IMG/VR virus record: IMGVR_UViG_3300028394_000175
Span: 1 to 36,599 of that record
DNA length: 36,599 nt
Source of the DNA: a virus
Reading direction: 5' to 3' (one strand)
In this document: piece by piece, positions 28,235-36,599 of the stretch
Layout of the letters: the number at the start of each line of letters is the position of its first letter
How positions within the stretch are numbered: the first letter of the stretch is position 1
Position numbers and translations under genes: made by a program
Notes under the pieces: model-generated
Database searches by the model: none
What the model was told of the DNA's origin: nothing
What the model saw: the letters and a program-made list of their open reading frames with translations, nothing else

Positions 28235-30376
28235 ATGAATACCCCCCTTGTCTCCCTAGCTATTATCGTCGGCCCCAACGAAGGGGAGCTAGTTGCCCGT
28301 TTAATTAAGTGCACCGCCGGCCTATGGGACGAAGTCGTCTGCGTGTCGGCTTGCGGTAAAAATGATGCGCAGGGTGTGCGTATTTGCGCACAGGAGGCCG
28401 CTGGCGAGGCTTTGGTCTGGGGAGAGTATCTGAACGCACCCGAAAACGCCGACTGGCCCCACATCGATCATTTTGCTGCCGCTCGTAATAAAGCCTTTAG
28501 CCTGGCGACGGGCAAATATGTTGTCTGGTTTGATTCTGACGACTTGCTTGACCCAGGGCAGGCGAAGCTACATCGGGACGCAGTTGAACAGCGGGAGGCG
28601 CAGGAAAAGGGCTGGGAGATCCTTGTAACCCGGTACGACGTGCAGAACAGCGGAATGCGGGACAATCGCAGAGAAAGAATTTTCCGGCGCCAACCTGACG
28701 GCAGCTTGCCCGCCATCTGGGAACGAGCGGTACACGAAAGGGTAAAGCCGGTGCCCAACATGGCGGTGGGATTGGCGGATCACCTCGTAGTCATTCACGC
28801 CCCGAACACCTGCAAGAAAAATAGCAGCGAACGAAACAAGCGCATCCTTGGCACTCTTTTACAGCATACAGGTATGAATCTGTACTACTTAGCCCAAGAG
28901 GGATATCTGCGCGGGGCATATCAAGAATCAATCGGCCCCACTCTTTTAGGGCTAGAGCATCCAGACCTAGGCGAAACCGAACGCTACCAGCTCTACTGCA
29001 TGGCTGGCGTGATGTGCGCCGATCATGTAAAAAAACGGAAATACTTGGGCAGGGGAATTACACTTTGCCCGACACGCCGAGAGGCTTACGGCCATCTGGC
29101 TAGCGTGCTTATCGATGAGGGTAATTTTAGCGAAGCCGTCAGACTTTTAAACTTAGTGGAAATGTTGCCTAGGCCGCAGGGCGTGATCTGGAATCTAGAC
29201 GCCAAGTGGTACGGACACCTGCCCAAAATGCTTATCGAACAGTGCTTGCGAGCCGTCGGCCAAACCGCAGACGCCGATCGCTGCGTGCGTGAATCTTTCC
29301 GTCAAAACTGGGGGCAGATTACCATGGTCTTTAACGGGCCATTTATGGATTGCTTTAGATTGCATAAATTCTTTGTCGATACCTCGGACAATCCAGCAGC
29401 CATACAGGCTTTATTTATAACCGACCCTGGCACCGACGTAGCAGGCAAAAGGATTCACATCGTAAAAGATGCGGAGGAGGCCACCGCAAAAGCGCTGGGT
29501 GGCATTGTGCTCTTTGTGAAATGTGCGGCAGACACAATCTGCCCGCCGCTGCGCTGGGACGTGGATCTGCTATCTGCCGGGACTGTTCCAGCCGCCGCCG
29601 TTTTACTGCCTAGCCCAGTCGATAGGGTGGGCAAAGTAGTGGTGGGACTCACCACCACTCCCACCCGAATCCATAAGATACTGCCGACAATTCAAAGTCT
29701 GCTGCGCCAAAACCGCCCGGCAGATCGGATTATTTTGTCGGTGCCCGATAAGCTGGCACGGACTGGGGAACGCTTTGGCGATATACCTAAAGAGCTACAA
29801 GCGCTGGCCGATTCTGGTAAATTAGAAATTCACAGGACACAAGATTACGGCCCGGCCACCAAGTTTGTCGGGCTGATGGAATCGGAGGCCGATCCCGAAG
29901 CGCAGCTGGTCTGGCTAGACGACGACATTCTTTACGGCCCCACACTTTTGCAGGTGCTCGCCGACGAGCTAAAAAACAAAACAAAGACGGCGTTAGGCAT
30001 CTGCGGATTTTTTATGACGGGCAAGACTGGCTATGCCATCGCCCCCGACCATCTCGGCGCGGCCGAGATTCTTGAGGGATTTGCAGGGGTGACTTGCCGA
30101 CGCCAGGACATGCCCAAGGCAGAGCTATGGCCGGCGATGACCGCCAAGCAGTTTGTCGCGCTTAGCCCTAAAGAGCGTGCCAGTTTTATGGCGGACGATT
30201 TTGTTATAAGTCACGCCTTGCGGGCCAACAACATCGCAACTCTAGTCTGCAACACGCCAGATCTAAACCGTACTAACGGCCTGCGCATTAGGCCGGAGGG
30301 GCTAGGAGAAGATGCCCTGCAAAATAATAAAGGCACCGGCGGTAACCTAGCGGCCTATGCGCTTTTAAAGGGGTGA
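28235..30376 (+). CDS. Two-domain glycosyltransferase with central helical repeats, 713 aa
   Basis: ATG at 28235 is preferred; upstream in-frame codons from 28187 would run through the terminator. Residues 1-200 are a GT2-type domain with HFAAARNKAFSLATGKYVVW and the DSD metal motif at 100-102. The middle (about 215-380) is TPR-like (YGHLASVLIDEGNFSEAVRL). Residues about 465-713 form a second transferase-like domain: VVVGLTTTPTRIHKILPTIQ and LVWLDDDILYGP with Asp562-564. Two active-site-like triads in one protein suggest sequential addition of two sugars. Location among virion genes suggests that capsid or tail proteins, not host surface polymers, are the targets, but this is inference. Confidence 0.85.
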   Translation: MNTPLVSLAIIVGPNEGELVARLIKCTAGLWDEVVCVSACGKNDAQGVRICAQEAAGEALVWGEYLNAPENADWPHIDHFAAARNKAFSLATGKYVVWFDSDDLLDPGQAKLHRDAVEQREAQEKGWEILVTRYDVQNSGMRDNRRERIFRRQPDGSLPAIWERAVHERVKPVPNMAVGLADHLVVIHAPNTCKKNSSERNKRILGTLLQHTGMNLYYLAQEGYLRGAYQESIGPTLLGLEHPDLGETERYQLYCMAGVMCADHVKKRKYLGRGITLCPTRREAYGHLASVLIDEGNFSEAVRLLNLVEMLPRPQGVIWNLDAKWYGHLPKMLIEQCLRAVGQTADADRCVRESFRQNWGQITMVFNGPFMDCFRLHKFFVDTSDNPAAIQALFITDPGTDVAGKRIHIVKDAEEATAKALGGIVLFVKCAADTICPPLRWDVDLLSAGTVPAAAVLLPSPVDRVGKVVVGLTTTPTRIHKILPTIQSLLRQNRPADRIILSVPDKLARTGERFGDIPKELQALADSGKLEIHRTQDYGPATKFVGLMESEADPEAQLVWLDDDILYGPTLLQVLADELKNKTKTALGICGFFMTGKTGYAIAPDHLGAAEILEGFAGVTCRRQDMPKAELWPAMTAKQFVALSPKERASFMADDFVISHALRANNIATLVCNTPDLNRTNGLRIRPEGLGEDALQNNKGTGGNLAAYALLKG

Positions 30377-31047
30377 ACAAAACTCTGACCGTGTCGGGCT
30401 ATAATCGGCCTGACTACTTTACGCAAACCCTGCGAGCGCTTTCAGCCTGCGACGGCGTGGGCGAGTACGACATCGTCTGCGTGTTAGATCGTTCGGATAA
30501 AACCGACGAGCTTGTAGAAATTGCCAAGCAGATGGGCCTGACCACGCTTAGTCCAGTCGAGCACATGGGCTGCGGGGCAACAATCCGCTACTGCATGGAA
30601 ACAGGATTTCGCAACAGCGATTTTCATGTGCACCTAGAGGATGATACCGTGCCTAGCTCAGACTGCCTGCGCTGGTTTGAGTGGGCGGCAAACTGGGCGT
30701 CACCGATGACTCTGACGATCAGCGCCTACAATCAGCACGGCGGAGAAGCAGAGCCAGAGATGGCAAGTTTTAGAAAGTGGTTTACCCCGTGGGGCTGGGC
30801 CACTTGGCGCAGCCATTGGGAAAAGTATTTGGCGCCTAGCTGGGATAACTTTTTTTGGGACGGAGGCGTTCAGCGCATTCGATCCGAGCTTGCCATGGGG
30901 GAGCTATATCCGCGAGTCAGTCGCATACAAAACATAGGAGCAACGCGGGGCGCTTTTTGTCCGAGCGCAGAGTTTCACCAAGAAAATCATCACGCCACCC
31001 GAGTGGCCACAGCACAAGAAAAGAGAACACGATGGATAGTAATATAG
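30373..31047 (+). CDS. Glycosyltransferase, GNT-I/GT2-like, 224 aa
   Basis: GTG at 30373 overlaps the previous TGA. Features: LTVSGYNRPDYFTQTLRALS, YDIVCVLDRSDKTDE and the metal motif HVHLEDDTVPS (Glu89-Asp90-Asp91), then FTPWGWATWRSHWEKY, which resembles acceptor-site segments of bacterial GT2/GNT-I-like enzymes. It probably adds a further sugar in the same pathway as the upstream two-domain enzyme. It overlaps the methyltransferase by 16 bases. Confidence 0.85.
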   Translation: MNKTLTVSGYNRPDYFTQTLRALSACDGVGEYDIVCVLDRSDKTDELVEIAKQMGLTTLSPVEHMGCGATIRYCMETGFRNSDFHVHLEDDTVPSSDCLRWFEWAANWASPMTLTISAYNQHGGEAEPEMASFRKWFTPWGWATWRSHWEKYLAPSWDNFFWDGGVQRIRSELAMGELYPRVSRIQNIGATRGAFCPSAEFHQENHHATRVATAQEKRTRWIVI

Positions 31048-31589
31048 AGCGCGGCAGGGTATGCGACGAAAACCCGTCGATCCACTGGGCGCACATGCCC
31101 GTGGACAGTCAAAGCAGAGTCCTAGATCTGGGCTGTGCTTTTTGGGACGAGCCACTACGGGCGGATCGTCTTGGCACGCCATACTTTTACCTAGGACAGA
31201 AGCCTGCATTTTACCTCGGCATCGATCAAAACAACGCGGACATCGCGCTGCTAACTCATGAGCTAGGCGCTCATTTTTTTGAAGCGTCAATAGATAGCCC
31301 AGCCCAGATCTGTGACTGGATCACAGCTCACTCGATTACTCATATTAAAAGCGATATAGAGGGGGCCGAGGAGCACTTGGCCGCCATTGAAAATGCGTTG
31401 CCCAGCCTTGAAGCGGTGGCAATCGAGACACACGGTGACGCAACTCATCGCAAGATATGCGACTGGATAGATAGACAAGCCATGACCATCTACCGCATTG
31501 ACCAGCAGGGAGACTGCCCAGACGTGTTTATCGTCTACGCCAAAAAACTTTCGGCTGAACCAACTTTGACAACTTGCTCTCAACCGTGA
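31032..31589 (+). CDS. FkbM-like SAM-dependent methyltransferase, 185 aa
   Basis: ATG at 31032 (the frame is open upstream, but this ATG is in the right place to overlap the transferase end). VLDLGCAFWDEP (30-41) is the SAM-binding loop and THIKSDIEGAEEHL (about 103-116) the FkbM signature. FkbM enzymes methylate hydroxyls, often of sugars, so it likely caps the glycan made by the two transferases. The protein is short for the family (usually 200-280) but keeps both key motifs. Confidence 0.8.
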   Translation: MDSNIERGRVCDENPSIHWAHMPVDSQSRVLDLGCAFWDEPLRADRLGTPYFYLGQKPAFYLGIDQNNADIALLTHELGAHFFEASIDSPAQICDWITAHSITHIKSDIEGAEEHLAAIENALPSLEAVAIETHGDATHRKICDWIDRQAMTIYRIDQQGDCPDVFIVYAKKLSAEPTLTTCSQP

Positions 31590-31894
31590 CCGAACTCCAA
31601 ACCCTTATGACTACTGGCGTGGTCGACATGATTTCAGCCAATCCAACTACCGCCACTGTTAGTGGCCTGCCCGTCCGGGGTGTCTACACACCTAACGAAC
31701 AAACGGCAGAGCTGGGCATGGGCGGGTTTGTAAATCCACAGAATGCGGAGTTCGTTTGCCTGACGGCCGCCGTCAGCTTGCCCGCACTAATGACGATCGT
31801 GACAGTAGGCGGATCACCTAAAAGGCTTACCGGCGTACAATCTGACCAGGGGGTGACGACCTTAATCCTCGCAGATCCAGAGGATGTGCGATGA
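31586..31894 (+). CDS. gpFII-like head-tail joining protein, 102 aa
   Basis: GTG at 31586 overlaps the methyltransferase TGA as GTGA; TTG 31574 is an alternative in-frame start adding four residues. The pattern SGLPVRGVYTPNEQTAELG, FVCLTAAVSLPALM, IVTVGGSPKRLTGVQSD and TTLILADPEDVR parallels lambda gpFII (beta-sandwich, 117 aa), the protein that joins head and tail. It resumes the lambda-like order after the glycosylation insert. Confidence 0.65.
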   Translation: MTELQTLMTTGVVDMISANPTTATVSGLPVRGVYTPNEQTAELGMGGFVNPQNAEFVCLTAAVSLPALMTIVTVGGSPKRLTGVQSDQGVTTLILADPEDVR

Positions 31895-32289
31895 GTTTGA
31901 GGCTTGCAGCAGAGGACGGCCTAGCCGCCTACCTATCCACAGCCAGTAAGCCCGCTGGGCTATACGTTCAGGCCGGGCACAGGATTGCGGAGTTACAGAT
32001 TCCGGCCTGCATCGTCCACGCAGAGTCCAGCGTGCCGGTTGTGGAAGGATCTCTGGCTACCACCCGCAAAGTTACTTTTACTTGTTCTATTATGACGCCT
32101 CTGGAAGTGGCCAGCACGGTGACGGCTCATCGGACTAACTTTGACTGGCTTAACACAAAGCTGGCGGCCGTGACCACAATCGCAGGCGCCACTCTTATGG
32201 GCGGCTACTTGGGCGAGGAAAGCACTGGTAGCAACAACAAGGTGATGGAAGATTCGGTAAAATTTACCGCCTTCGTCACGCCTAGTTGA
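31891..32289 (+). CDS. Tail terminator/completion-like protein, 132 aa
   Basis: ATG at 31891 overlaps the previous stop as ATGA. Alternating helix and strand segments (LRLAAEDGLAAYLSTA, PACIVHAESSVPVVEGSLAT, RKVTFTCSIMTPLEVAS) fit the alpha-beta fold of gpU/gpZ-type tail terminators, and the position after the gpFII-like gene agrees. Weak at sequence level. Confidence 0.55.
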   Translation: MSLRLAAEDGLAAYLSTASKPAGLYVQAGHRIAELQIPACIVHAESSVPVVEGSLATTRKVTFTCSIMTPLEVASTVTAHRTNFDWLNTKLAAVTTIAGATLMGGYLGEESTGSNNKVMEDSVKFTAFVTPS

Positions 32290-32308
32290 CACGTAAGGAA
32301 AAAACAAT

Positions 32309-32575
32309 ATGGCGATGACATACGGAGTGACGGCTGGAATTTCCCAGAACATCAGCAACACGGACGAGTACGTCTACATCACGGGAACAGACGGCACAGT
32401 GGTTAAACATTTTAAAAAGTACAAGAGAGTGGAAACTGTTACCGAAACGCTGCCTGATTCCTTTGCCCACCCTAGCGTCTCTGGCCCTACAGCTTTCCGT
32501 CAAGAGTTGCGCTTATCTAATACGGATTTTGCCAGACTTACCAACACCGCCGTCACATTCAGCACGATCGCCTAA
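32309..32575 (+). CDS. Small tail-module protein, 88 aa
   Basis: ATG at 32309 with AAGGA at 32294-32298; ATG 32315 is another possible start. Beta-rich and T/S/V-rich (TDEYVYITGTDGTVVKHF). Its place before the 106-aa protein suggests a tail tube related or minor structural protein; no family recognised. Confidence 0.6.
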   Translation: MAMTYGVTAGISQNISNTDEYVYITGTDGTVVKHFKKYKRVETVTETLPDSFAHPSVSGPTAFRQELRLSNTDFARLTNTAVTFSTIA

Positions 32576-32587
32576 GGAAATAATTAT

Positions 32588-32908
32588 ATGCCATACAAAG
32601 GATTTACAGGGGTAACGAGCATTACTGGGATTGAGGAATACATTTCGTTGAGCATTACGGGCGAGCTGACGGAGATCGTTATCGATCCAGGCACATCCAA
32701 CACCGCTCCTACCGTCACTACCTACTACAATCCTCGCTACAACGTGTCGATCGAGGGCATTAGCTCTGGCGCTTCCGTTCCTGCGACCTTTACTATTGGC
32801 AGCAATAGCTACGTAAAAACGGGCGAATCCTACACCAAGACCGTAGGGGATGTGGTCAAAGTTAGCGTTACTGGCGTCTACAATCCCAACAGCACGCTTG
32901 CTTCGTAA
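32588..32908 (+). CDS. Candidate major tail tube protein, 106 aa
   Basis: ATG at 32588 with AAGGA about ten bases upstream. Composition is T/S/V/G/Y-rich with beta pattern (GFTGVTSITGIEEYISLS, YNVSIEGISSGASVPATFTI). It is followed closely by an assembly-chaperone-like gene. Highly expressed tube proteins are usually larger, so this is a guess from position and composition. Confidence 0.5.
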   Translation: MPYKGFTGVTSITGIEEYISLSITGELTEIVIDPGTSNTAPTVTTYYNPRYNVSIEGISSGASVPATFTIGSNSYVKTGESYTKTVGDVVKVSVTGVYNPNSTLAS

Positions 32909-32922
32909 TCGGTAAGACGGCG

Positions 32923-33486
32923 ATGAATCGCCACTTTGCCGAATCATTCCTAAATCGCCAGGATCACCGCGTCCTAGGCTTGCCACTCCTGCCGCTTTCC
33001 TTGTGGCACATGTTTAATCTGGAGGTCGCTCAATCGCCCTACTTCATCGGAGGCTCGTTCCCATCGGCCAGAGATCTGCGCCTAGCCGTGAACATTTGCC
33101 GGACGCCGTTCCCACTGTTGCCCGATCTCTCTGATCGTAGGCTGTGGCTGGATTGGATGAAAAGCTGGCGGTGCGACTTTTTGATCGAGACGACAAAGTT
33201 TCGCGCCTACTTGGACGACTTTAATGCGTTGCCACAGTTATGGCAGCCAGAGAAAAAGAGGGGCGGCGGCCGCGAGGCCACGGGCCTGCCGTGGTCGCTG
33301 GCCATTGTTACCGGCGTATGCGGGGCAACCGGATGGGACGAAGCAAAAGTCTGGAACATGCCGATCGGTCAGGCGTACTGGTACCATGTAGCATTCGCCA
33401 TGCAAAACGGCAGCAACGTCGATCTACTGAGTGAGGGCGAATTGCTGGCGATTGAGGCCGTTCGTGCCAGAAGGGCGGCGAAGTGA
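32923..33486 (+). CDS. Tail assembly chaperone-like protein, 187 aa
   Basis: ATG at 32923. Mostly helical with many Trp and Leu (VLGLPLLPLSLWHMFNLEVA, DRRLWLDWMKSWRCD). The C-terminal part (WDEAKVWNMPIGQAYWYHVA) fits tail assembly chaperones that precede the tape measure. No frameshift-type G/GT overlap is visible. It overlaps the next gene as GTGA. Confidence 0.6.
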   Translation: MNRHFAESFLNRQDHRVLGLPLLPLSLWHMFNLEVAQSPYFIGGSFPSARDLRLAVNICRTPFPLLPDLSDRRLWLDWMKSWRCDFLIETTKFRAYLDDFNALPQLWQPEKKRGGGREATGLPWSLAIVTGVCGATGWDEAKVWNMPIGQAYWYHVAFAMQNGSNVDLLSEGELLAIEAVRARRAAK

Positions 33487-34328
33487 TTGAGAAAATCACA
33501 GTAGATGATCGCGAGCTTCAGCGGGCCTTACTGCGTTTTTATAAAACAAAGAAGCCGGCTCAAGTATTGCGGGCACAGGCAAGGCTTATGGCCGTGAACC
33601 TTGCGTTTCAAACCCAGCCATTCGGAGGATCGAAAGCAATTGGAGGCCAGCAAGAAAGTGCCAAGTCACAAGGTGAAGGCACCGTGGCAAGCGATATTAG
33701 AAAAGTGATACGCACGCCATCGGATGTGTATCAAGAGATTGAAAAGCAAGCCATCGGAGCGGGCCGTGCTTTCTACGCCATGATTAAGGCAGGCGACTTT
33801 GATTTGGCAAAAAACCTTTTAATCCGCCTTCGCGTCGCAGGACTAATCCAAGCACAAGTCGGCAACATGAGCGGCAACTTTCACAAGCAAGCTCTCAAAC
33901 CAATTCCGAAAAGACCTCGAATGGCAAAGAGGCAAGAGCCGTTATTGATCACGGATGAAAAGGCAAAGCTAAAAGCCTACGTGAAGGAAGTGCAAAAAAA
34001 GGTAGGCATAGCAAAAGGTGGCTGGGCTGCTTGCGCTATGCAGTTAGGTGGCACGCGGGGCAGGATGGAAACGAACGTGCTAGGGATGCAACAGCAGGCG
34101 GTGCCTGCTTGGGTAAAACGCCATGCCGGGAAACGTGCGGCCGGCACGGTGATCGATCAAGCTGACGACTTTATGACGGGAAGAATCAATATGATCAATC
34201 ATGTGCCTTGGGTAAGTAATTGTTTAAGCGATCAGCAGGCCCAGCAGGCTATTGACATACAAGCAGAAAAGATGCGGCGGGCGTTGGATTACGCTTATCA
34301 GGCTGATCTGAAAGCCGTCGGATTCTAA
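33483..34328 (+). CDS. Hypothetical tail-module protein, 281 aa
   Basis: GTG at 33483 overlaps the previous TGA. The protein is basic and helical, with a disordered Q/G/S-rich region around residues 45-70 and a conserved-looking GGWAACAMQLGGTRGRMETN near 180-200. It precedes the tape measure. It may be a minor tail or head-tail protein; not recognised. Confidence 0.65.
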   Translation: MIEKITVDDRELQRALLRFYKTKKPAQVLRAQARLMAVNLAFQTQPFGGSKAIGGQQESAKSQGEGTVASDIRKVIRTPSDVYQEIEKQAIGAGRAFYAMIKAGDFDLAKNLLIRLRVAGLIQAQVGNMSGNFHKQALKPIPKRPRMAKRQEPLLITDEKAKLKAYVKEVQKKVGIAKGGWAACAMQLGGTRGRMETNVLGMQQQAVPAWVKRHAGKRAAGTVIDQADDFMTGRINMINHVPWVSNCLSDQQAQQAIDIQAEKMRRALDYAYQADLKAVGF

Positions 34329-34335
34329 AACTACC

Positions 34336-35757
34336 ATGGCAAAATTAGCGATCGATGTGGTGCTGAACAAAGCCGCAGCCATGACTGGCCTGCGCGGCCT
34401 TGAAAAAGATTTCGTTTCCTTTGGTAAATCGGTTCTAGGCGCGGTAGGGATTGGCGGCGGGTTGGCTGGGCTAGTAGCCGGGATCGATGGCATTCTCGCA
34501 AAAGCTGGGCAACTGCAAGACGTATCCGATGCGTTTAACGTAAGCGCGGAAAGCATCCAGCGACTCGCTGCCGTAGGCGTGACGGCAAATCTTTCGATCG
34601 AGGAGATCGGCAGCAAGCTCGGCAAGATTGGAAAAGCAGCGCAAGAGGCGGCAGGCGGAAACAAAGAGCTTGCTAAAACATTTGAAAAGATAGGCGTCAC
34701 AGGGCAACAGCTCGTCAGCCTTTCTCCCGAGAAGTTATTTAACAAGTTAAGGGAAGCTGTCAGTAGCGGAAAATTGGCAAATGATGAGTTGAAAGTAACG
34801 AATGAACTGCTCGCAAAAGACTTTCAGAGGTTTTTGCCAATACTAAGAATGACTACTGAGGAGTTCACTAAACTTGGAGGAGCCAGCATTGTCATGTCAG
34901 ACGCCATGGTTTCCAGTCTAGATGCGGCTAATGTTGTTGTTCGGCAATTTCAAAACCAAGTTTCGCAAGCAACTGCCCTTGCTGCAGGATCCTTTCTCGA
35001 TCTAGTGGCGGTGTTTAAGGAAAACCCTCTGATGTTATTTTCTGAGGATATGGATAAAGACTTGGAAAAAGCTCTAAAAAGGAGAGAGGAACAAATAAAG
35101 CAGTCAATCGAGAATGAACGAAAAATTAGAGCCGGCCAACAAAAGGAGGTCGTAGATCAAGCCGAGCTGGATCGGCAAGGTGTTAATGAAGCCAAGCTGG
35201 ATGAAAAAATAAGGGAGGCTGAAGGCAACGCAAGGAAGAAGGTGCTAGACATGCTGGCAGACAGCGAGGAGGACAGGCGCAAGCAAGACCTAGCCGACTT
35301 TAAACAGGCTGAAAAAGAAAAGCGGGATTTACTGCAAAAGCGGGCAGAGCTTATTCCATCGCTTCAAGAACTGGAGGCAAGGAGAGCAGGCCCAGAGGCC
35401 GAGATGAGGTTACTTGAGGATAGGGCAAGAGAAGCGGCAGATAGGGCACGCAGCTCTGGAACGATTGAGGACGTAACTGCCGCACAACAGCAGGCGCTTG
35501 AGCTGCAATCTGCAAAGGAAAGTCTTTTTAGTCAAAGGGGATTCGGCGATCAATCCGCACAACTGGCTAGGGCACAGACGGAATCTATTGTTGGCCAGCT
35601 ACAGTCTGCGTCTGAGTTGCAGCAACAGCTACGTGACATTCCTTCCAGCACGGAGGCACAACGAACCCAACCCGTGAGACTAGAAAACCCACCCAACCTG
35701 CAAGGCGTACTGGATAAGCTGGATCTACTCATCAAAAACGCCGGGGTATTTAGCTAA
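34336..35757 (+). CDS. Short tape-measure-like protein, 473 aa
   Basis: ATG at 34336. The N-terminal 60 residues include a hydrophobic glycine-rich helix (VLGAVGIGGGLAGLVAGIDG), common in tape-measure proteins; residues about 230-440 are long charged coiled coils (KRREEQIKQSIENERKIRAG, RKKVLDMLADSEEDRRKQDL). Position between assembly chaperone-like and tail-tip genes agrees. Coiled-coil tape measures scale with tail length; at 473 residues the tail would be short, if this is the only ruler. Confidence 0.7.
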   Translation: MAKLAIDVVLNKAAAMTGLRGLEKDFVSFGKSVLGAVGIGGGLAGLVAGIDGILAKAGQLQDVSDAFNVSAESIQRLAAVGVTANLSIEEIGSKLGKIGKAAQEAAGGNKELAKTFEKIGVTGQQLVSLSPEKLFNKLREAVSSGKLANDELKVTNELLAKDFQRFLPILRMTTEEFTKLGGASIVMSDAMVSSLDAANVVVRQFQNQVSQATALAAGSFLDLVAVFKENPLMLFSEDMDKDLEKALKRREEQIKQSIENERKIRAGQQKEVVDQAELDRQGVNEAKLDEKIREAEGNARKKVLDMLADSEEDRRKQDLADFKQAEKEKRDLLQKRAELIPSLQELEARRAGPEAEMRLLEDRAREAADRARSSGTIEDVTAAQQQALELQSAKESLFSQRGFGDQSAQLARAQTESIVGQLQSASELQQQLRDIPSSTEAQRTQPVRLENPPNLQGVLDKLDLLIKNAGVFS

Positions 35758-36548
35758 TGGCTAGGGGCAGTAGCTACGGTGGGGGCAGCGGCGGATCCGT
35801 CCAAAACACGGGTGTCGAGATGCTGGGTGGTGGCGGCAGCTTTCAAGCCACCGGGAAAACCACGATCAATAAAAAGTATTTTGTCACTGATTTTGCACAG
35901 CTCGAAACAGCTCCAAGAGTTGAAGGTTATCAAGCCACAAACATTAGCTATACCAAGATAAACGAAACAGCCTACGAGCAGTCCGTCACCTACGAGGCGA
36001 TGACGGAAGCCTCCTCAAGCGCGGATGGTGGCGTGGTGTGGCTACAGTCTGGCGTTAAGGGCACGTTTGAAATGTTCTGCTCCTATGAGAGCAAGCCGAT
36101 CGAGCTACATCCCCGCATCGATAAACTTTCTGTAGATTTTGGCGGGTACTTTACGCCAGATGGATTTGCAAAATGGCCGCCTACTTACACTCCGACATCA
36201 GGCGGAGGATTAGGATCTGGCAATACTGTTCCTAATCCTATGTTTGGAGTTACCCGCTACAAAGAGGTCACGCTAACCTTGCGTCACACCTACTTTACGA
36301 AAAGTGTAAATCCTAACATTTGGGATACCGCAGGTCGGGTCGTAGATAAATTGCCAGCGGGCATCCCCATCCCAAGGGGCGAAAAGGATAAGGACGGAAA
36401 AGAAATCCCCCGGCGATGGATGATGCAGGCTCCAGCCGTCAGCAGGCAGGGCGAGGCATGGCAAGTGGTGCAGGAATACGTGCTGCTGGATTCAAAGGGT
36501 GTCGCTGACGGCTTATACGAAAAGGGCACTGTACCAGGGGCCACATGA
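35757..36548 (+). CDS. Tail-tip-side structural protein, 263 aa
   Basis: ATG at 35757 shares a base with the previous TAA. The N-terminus is glycine/serine-rich (ARGSSYGGGSGGSVQNTGVE). The rest is beta-rich with many aromatic residues (KYFVTDFAQLETAPRVEGYQ, VDFGGYFTPDGFAKWPPTYT) and a charged GEKDKDGKEIPRRW loop. No domain recognised. Its place after the tape measure suggests a distal-tail or baseplate protein. It overlaps the junction-spanning gene as ATGA. Confidence 0.7.
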   Translation: MARGSSYGGGSGGSVQNTGVEMLGGGGSFQATGKTTINKKYFVTDFAQLETAPRVEGYQATNISYTKINETAYEQSVTYEAMTEASSSADGGVVWLQSGVKGTFEMFCSYESKPIELHPRIDKLSVDFGGYFTPDGFAKWPPTYTPTSGGGLGSGNTVPNPMFGVTRYKEVTLTLRHTYFTKSVNPNIWDTAGRVVDKLPAGIPIPRGEKDKDGKEIPRRWMMQAPAVSRQGEAWQVVQEYVLLDSKGVADGLYEKGTVPGAT

Positions 36549-36599
36549 TCCCCAACGAGCTGAAGGCGGAATCGGGCGACAAGATCCTGCCTAAGTTCA
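36545..36599 (+). CDS. 5' end of the junction-spanning tail gene (partial at window edge)
   Basis: ATG at 36545 overlaps the TGA (36546-36548) of the upstream gene. The frame stays open to the window end and continues at position 3 of the window to the stop at 585-587, giving 196 residues. The N-terminus reads MIPNELKAESGDKILPKF. No family recognised. Confidence 0.8.
   Translation, partial: MIPNELKAESGDKILPKF
36549..36599. repeat. Terminal direct repeat, right copy (circular overlap)
   Basis: Exact copy of positions 1-51. The repeat lies inside a protein-coding gene and has no inverted ends or att-like structure, so it marks the arbitrary point where a circular sequence was opened. Confidence 0.95.

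Noticed and set aside
32588-33486. Programmed frameshift between two tail assembly genes as in lambda G/GT
   Set aside because: The two frames are separated by a stop and 14 bases, with no overlap and no slippery heptamer noticed.

Overview
The window is one complete, circularly permuted genome of a temperate tailed phage or prophage. The first 51 bases recur exactly as the last 51 (36549-36599), and a gene that starts at 36545 continues in frame through position 587. The unique circle is therefore about 36,548 bp. Gene order in the head module follows phage lambda: small terminase, GpA-type large terminase, gpW-like, portal, protease/scaffold, capsid, gpFII-like. The tail length protein is short (473 aa) and no contractile sheath gene was recognised, so a short siphovirus-like tail is the best guess. 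The host is unknown. Host-like NHL and MBG-type repeats in a tail gene, a tRNA-Ser attachment site and moderate GC would fit a Gram-negative such as a member of Verrucomicrobiota, but this is a weak inference.

Layout, read on the circle. (1) 21912-36548, continuing through the junction to 8815: terminase, head and tail genes, all on the + strand. Three sugar- and methyl-transfer genes (28235-31589) are inserted between the major capsid and head-tail joining genes, behind a strong hairpin terminator. The distal tail genes (1809-8815) are repeat-rich, including a six-blade NHL propeller. (2) 8815-10454: lysis cassette with two small lipoproteins, XhlA-like and other small membrane proteins, a candidate spanin pair and an M15 peptidase endolysin. 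(3) 10451-11774: MazG-like, metallophosphoesterase and helix-turn-helix genes. (4) 11771-13391: lysogeny control and integration. Two tiny ribbon-helix-helix proteins are transcribed divergently from an intergenic region with five GCGTA half-sites, followed by an excisionase-like gene and a convergent tyrosine integrase. (5) 13472-13508: attP, the 3' end of a tRNA-Ser gene. (6) 13675-20685: early operon with two PD-(D/E)XK nucleases, a replication-initiation-like protein, a 3D-domain exported protein, small regulators, an AT-rich LacI-HTH/nuclease fusion and a primase-helicase. (7) 20691-20803: iteron array and candidate replication origin. (8) 20835-21905: regulator and small genes leading into the terminase.

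How it appears to work. In the circular form a rightward transcript from the ribbon-helix-helix switch would run through the excisionase gene, antisense to int, across attP and into the replication operon. Integration at attP would cut that connection, so lysogeny may be reinforced by DNA topology as well as by repression. Stop-start overlaps (ATGA, GTGA, TAATG) are pervasive, indicating translationally coupled operons. The most original-looking elements are the double ribbon-helix-helix switch with a probably leaderless repressor transcript, the LacI-HTH/nuclease fusion, the virion-module glycosyltransferase cassette and the iteron-plus-hairpin origin.
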